In this document: in pieces, positions 48,089 to 52,073 of the stretch
Layout: every line of letters starts with the position of its first letter
How positions within the stretch are numbered: position 1 is the first letter of the stretch
Assembly (NCBI RefSeq): GCF_001039355.2
Contig: NW_019774870.1
Coordinates: 9,694-61,766 of the forward strand
Source of the DNA: Lingula anatina
Taxonomy: Eukaryota > Brachiopoda > Lingulata > Lingulida > Lingulidae
Direction: 5' to 3'
DNA length: 52,073 bases
The notes under the pieces: model-generated
Told to the model about the DNA's origin: nothing
Databases searched by the model: none
The model's input: the letters and a program-made list of their open reading frames with translations, nothing else
Translations under genes and position numbers: made by a program

Positions 48089-48338
48089 AAATGAGGGTCA
48101 AGGTCAAATTTGACATTTGATTTGGGGGGTTTTGAGAATATGTTTGGAGTAGTGTACTATAGCATGCTAATACCAAAAACCAGGGTTTCATGGAGAACCT
48201 CCCAAACCCAAATTTTNAAATGAGGGTCAAGGTCAAATTTGACATTTGATTTGGGGGTTTTGGGTATATGTTTGGGGTAGTTTACTATAGCATGCTATGA
48301 CCAAAAACCAGTGTTTCATGGAGAAACTGCCAATCTCA
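48089..48338. repeat. Third short duplicated block around a single N
   Basis: 48089-48216 and 48218-48338 both begin AAATGAGGGTCAAGGTCAAA and share 'actatagcatgcta' and 'ccaaaaaccag.gtttcatggaga'. The N at 48217 separates them. Confidence 0.8.
48217..48217. other. Single-N assembly junction
   Basis: One N between two near-copies of about 128 bp, the same pattern as at 16456 and 33690. Confidence 0.85.
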
Positions 48339-48788
48339 AGATTTCTGCAATATCATAAATATTTAAAAATCTATATTAAAAAAAGTAATTAAGCAGTCGC
48401 TACCACAGTACGGCTAACCTTAGATAAATATATAGGGCATCATTTGCCACTATGATTAGGGCTCTGGGCTTTCCGGTTTCTGAGATCTCGGAAACAAACC
48501 TTTTTTGAGCCCGTTTGGCCATTAGCGACCTTGACCTTGATCTACTTGCATAAAAGTAGGTCATTATATGTGGATTCACCTCAGTATCACTGACCATAAG
48601 GCCCATAGCCATATGGCTTATACTTAAGGCCTAATGTCAATTTCAAATTTTACAAATTTTGCCTTTAAAAGCCCCTGTGACCTTGAAAAGTAGGTCAAGG
48701 TCACTGAAACTGGGTCTGTGGCATATTCTTGCCATAGGCTACCTATGATAATTATTTCAGATTTTTTGCGAAAAAAAACGCGCGGAAA

Positions 48789-48821
<33 letters not shown>

Positions 48822-49029
48822 CAAAAACAATAGTATTCCCCTATGGGGAATCCTAATTAAACAGTTGTCAAAGGTCTGCAATTTTTCCAGAAGAAAACAC
48901 TGCTACATTAAAAAAGATGTTGGCTTTCACTTGTTGAACAATTTACTTCAGTTAAAGAAGTCAATAAAACAGAGAACTATATTATACTTTAATTTGCATG
49001 GTATGTAAAATTTGACTTTTTATTTTCAG

Positions 49030-49219
49030 GGAAGTATGGTTTAGGAATATAACTAAGTTCTCCACACATAAAAAAGAAAGATGGCTGCCAGAGCAACAAG
49101 GCGCGTGACATATGACTATGCAACAACAGGGCGGATGGTGTCTCCAGGAAGAGACAGAGATGACAACAGGGGATATGATATGCAAGTCCAAATGAATGTA
49201 CCTGGAATGCAAGGAGCCG
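49030..49219 (+). CDS. First coding exon of an unidentified plus-strand gene (partial)
   Basis: A TTTATTTTCAG acceptor ends at 49029. The 51-nt leader holds one two-codon upstream ORF (ATG GTT TAG). The main ATG at 49081 opens MAARATRRVTYDYATTGRMV, and the exon ends after 46 codons plus one base at GCCG|GTAAAT. The peptide is rich in Arg, Asp, Gly and Met, with no signal peptide or membrane segment. I do not recognise the family. No downstream exon is visible before the window ends, so the next intron exceeds 2.8 kb. The conserved-looking ATG context and the absence of stops support coding, but this rests on one exon. Confidence 0.5.
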
Positions 49220-52073
49220 GTAAATAATAATTTTTCACCATTTTAGGGATAACAATGTTATTAGCTGTGTCCTTATCTTTTTAACTAAAAAGTTACAGGC
49301 TTAACTTCAGGAATTTTTATTCCTGAATGAAGTTCTTAATTGTAACCTTGGTAAGTTTTCTTCCCATAAACATCGATTGGCCTTAGTAAGTTACACAGGT
49401 TTTGATTGAAGCAACTTTTTCTGATATATTAGGCTAATGTTTTTCAACCAGAAACAGGGCTATTATTATGTGATAGACTATTTCAAAGGTAACAATAACT
49501 TTTTAGTACATTTTTTGCTTTGATTTAAAATGAAATTGGTGGATAAGGGTTAGTAATATTTCTAGTTACACTTGCTATGCTTACTGTTTCATTACACATT
49601 TGAGGATTTCTTATAACATTTTGTACCTGTGAAGTCATTGATTATTTCCTTCAACCCCTTCATTTAGGCATTGACTTGTATCTCTTGTGCAACCTACTAA
49701 ATTGGTTGTGCATATAATAACTAGCAGATATTTAAAAAAAAGGGATCGGGATCATCAACAGTAATTTATGCAGTTATTTGCTGCTCAACTGGAATAACAG
49801 TCATATCTTAATACATGGTCCTGGTCCTGGTCTAGAACAAGCACAGAACTGAGCTTCTTTTCTCTTTGATGTTCATGGGTTATCTATCCATCTTAACACC
49901 TGTGAGGGCTATCATGGATTTGTGCTGCCCTCTTTTGGTAGAGAAAGTTACTTGTTTATGTTTTTGCATCTGTGGGGTACTGGACTGAAGGTTGGTTTAG
50001 GTTGGAGAGCTCCAAAAAGCATGAAATAAACACAGTTTTACCTGACTCATTTTAGTTTTCATTTATTTTGTATGCTGTCAAGTTGGCAGAAGTGAGAAGA
50101 AACATTGTCAAAGTTTTGAAAAACCCCTGTAAATGCCATTTTGCAGTAGAGTGAAGGTCAGAATATTAACCTGTCACATGCAAGCAGTGATCATCACAAT
50201 ACCAAACTTTTTTCATTTGATGAAAAAGTTTTTTACAAATTTCTTTCTTATTAGTTCTTATATATTGATTGGTTATTAAATTTGGTAAAAGCTGAAATTA
50301 TTGCTTGATCATATTAATACGTACCCCTTGTATGTCACAAGCATTAATTATAATGCTGATATTGACTTAACAGTTGTCTCATTTACATAAAATAAATGAT
50401 CATAAAGAAGACATGGATAATATCCAAATTTTTTGAACAGCCCATGCTGAAATGTTTTCATTTGTAAAAATAAATGCAACAGTTATTATGTTTTTATTTT
50501 CTAATATAAATGCAACATTTTTATTGAACTGATAAAACTGTGTGAGATCTAAAGCTCTGTTAGACACTGTAGTCACATATAGTACTTGTATTATGAAGTA
50601 GGTAACTGTAGCTGAAGCCTGAGTTCACTGTAGGATAGTGTGGTCAGTGGCATCAGCAGATAGGAATTTCCTTCTTATTAGCCCACATATGTACCATCCA
50701 GTCACTAAAAAGTGTAGGGTATTTTATCCTGTATTTAGTTTTAATATGCTTCTCTTTATTACTCACAGCAGATACAGTTTCATTTTAATGTTACTAATTA
50801 ACAGTGCATTATGGGTCATGAAATAATGCTGAAAGCCATACATTTTAACAGTAGACCAATATCTTCATAAGGTACCAAGTGACTTTTTTACATAGAGGCA
50901 TCTCCTATGAAGTAGATATTTAAAAAGCATTTCTATCAATTATGTCTACTCGGAGTGTAAAAAGTCTAAAAAATTCCAATCTATTATGTAGTAGTCTTGA
51001 ACATCTATATGAAGTGTTTCACAGCTTTACACGAGCTATGTATCATCCTTATAGTTCTCCCAAGTTGGAGTCTTAATGGGCTCTGTAATATTGATTTAAG
51101 GTATGTCAGTTTGTACATTCCCTTACCTGTGGAGTATGCAGGTCATTCAATGGTCACTTTTTCTCACCTCGATTTTTGCAACCTCCACTGATCCAACTTC
51201 ATATGTTGAAAATATCTTTGCCGTGTTATCTCTCGTGCTGACATCTTGCTCCGGCGTCTTGCCTCCTGTGGACATTATGTCTTTATAACAGACTTTTTAA
51301 AAATGCACTCGTAAACATCGGGATGTTCTCTCCTTAAAGCAACACTGAATAAATCTACTTGCCCCTTGCAAATGTAGCTGAAGCTAATGAGGAATAATTT
51401 GATCAGGGGAGCCCAGACCATGCAGCGAAAAATCAGGGACATATGCAAAAGAAAATACATTTGGAAGTGATGAAGAGGGGATTTGAAAAAGTCAACTTCC
51501 CGCAGAGGAAAAGGTCAATTTTGGATAGGTTTTTATCAGACTGTTTTTCAGGACGTGGGTTTAACTGGCTTTGTTTGAAGAATGGAAAGTATGGGTCAGG
51601 TTCAGGAATTGAAATGTAGTCTAAAGGGTTGGTATTTTCCTTTTGTTTGATTAATTTTTATGATCTTTAAGCTGTGTATTGTTGGTAGTATTTCATCATA
51701 CTTTGAAAGGCTTTGTGTTTATCATGGTAAGGGTGTATGTTTTATATACAATATCATTTTAACTAAATGTGTTATGATATTAATATGTAATCAATGGATT
51801 CATACCCGAGATGATTTCTTAATATTTAAGTATATTAGGCTTTGTGAGTTTAGATAGGAATGCATACTAGTACTTACACATGATTATTAATCAGCAATAC
51901 ATCTGTACCAAGCAGTCATTATTAATGAAACTTAGACACAGGTGCATGTTAACATCATGTGAGGATGATACATTTTTAGACAATTTAACAGACAAAAAGT
52001 AATTAACAAGTTAATAGGTTTTATAACAGATGTTATTTGAAAAAAAAAACCTTGTGTGTGTAAGGGGATAACA
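49220..52073. other. Probable intron of the unidentified gene
   Basis: AT-rich. The short ORFs present carry no recognisable domain. I see no exon, RNA gene or mobile element. Confidence 0.4.

Larger units (their letters stand above)
48060..48860. mobile_element. Non-autonomous mobile-element remnant with hairpin end
   Basis: A non-coding stretch with repeated TCAAGGTCA / TGACCTTGA nonamers (48080, 48098, 48227, 48532, 48678 and 48695), an (AAT)n tract at about 48789-48820, and a terminal stem ATTCCCC-TAT-GGGGAAT at 48835-48851 followed by CCTAAT. A microsatellite followed by a 3' hairpin and CTAA-T is reminiscent of Helitron/Helentron-type non-autonomous elements. The left end is not defined, and two elements may be merged. 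Confidence 0.5.

Overview
The window is eukaryotic, AT-rich nuclear DNA. Short exons with GT/AG borders sit in long introns, with simple repeats, poly-A/T tracts and four assembly gaps. Gene structure, apparent allelic divergence of about 1-2% and the repeat families suggest a marine invertebrate, most likely a mollusc such as a bivalve. The species is an inference; no marker gene fixes it.

Layout: (1) 1-2060 is a degenerate tandem repeat with a period of about 330-390 bp. (2) 4509-25190, minus strand, is a 25-exon ankyrin-repeat TRP-type cation channel gene. All phases are consistent and the spliced product is 1011 aa when one of two copies of exons 4-14 is used. Those exons are present twice (9160-16455 and 16457-23940), in blocks joined by a single N. 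(3) 25191-26456 is a head-to-head intergenic promoter region with a palindromic CRE. (4) 26457-30404, plus strand, is a complete seven-exon, 229-aa orthologue of vertebrate C6orf62, followed by a 3' UTR of about 1.6 kb. (5) 32193-35306 holds a second duplicated block (1.5 kb), again with a single N, carrying what looks like the promoter and non-coding first exon of a third gene. (6) 35307-52073 is mostly long intron of that plus-strand gene, with candidate 5' UTR exons and a first coding exon at 49081-49219. The rest of that gene lies beyond the window. A mobile-element remnant at about 48060-48860 carries repeated TCAAGGTCA motifs and ends in a hairpin.

The main technical conclusion is that the three single-N junctions (16456, 33690, 48217) each sit at the start or end of a near-duplicate block. 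In the first, joining the two copies as written puts a stop codon into the channel transcript, and about 15 of 16 coding differences between copies are synonymous. I read these as unmerged overlapping haplotype contigs rather than real tandem duplications. The main biological points are the full channel model with three frame-neutral microexons, splice sites flanked by simple repeats, the divergent promoter, and the element with clustered nuclear-receptor-like half-sites. I did not find a clearly new biological system.
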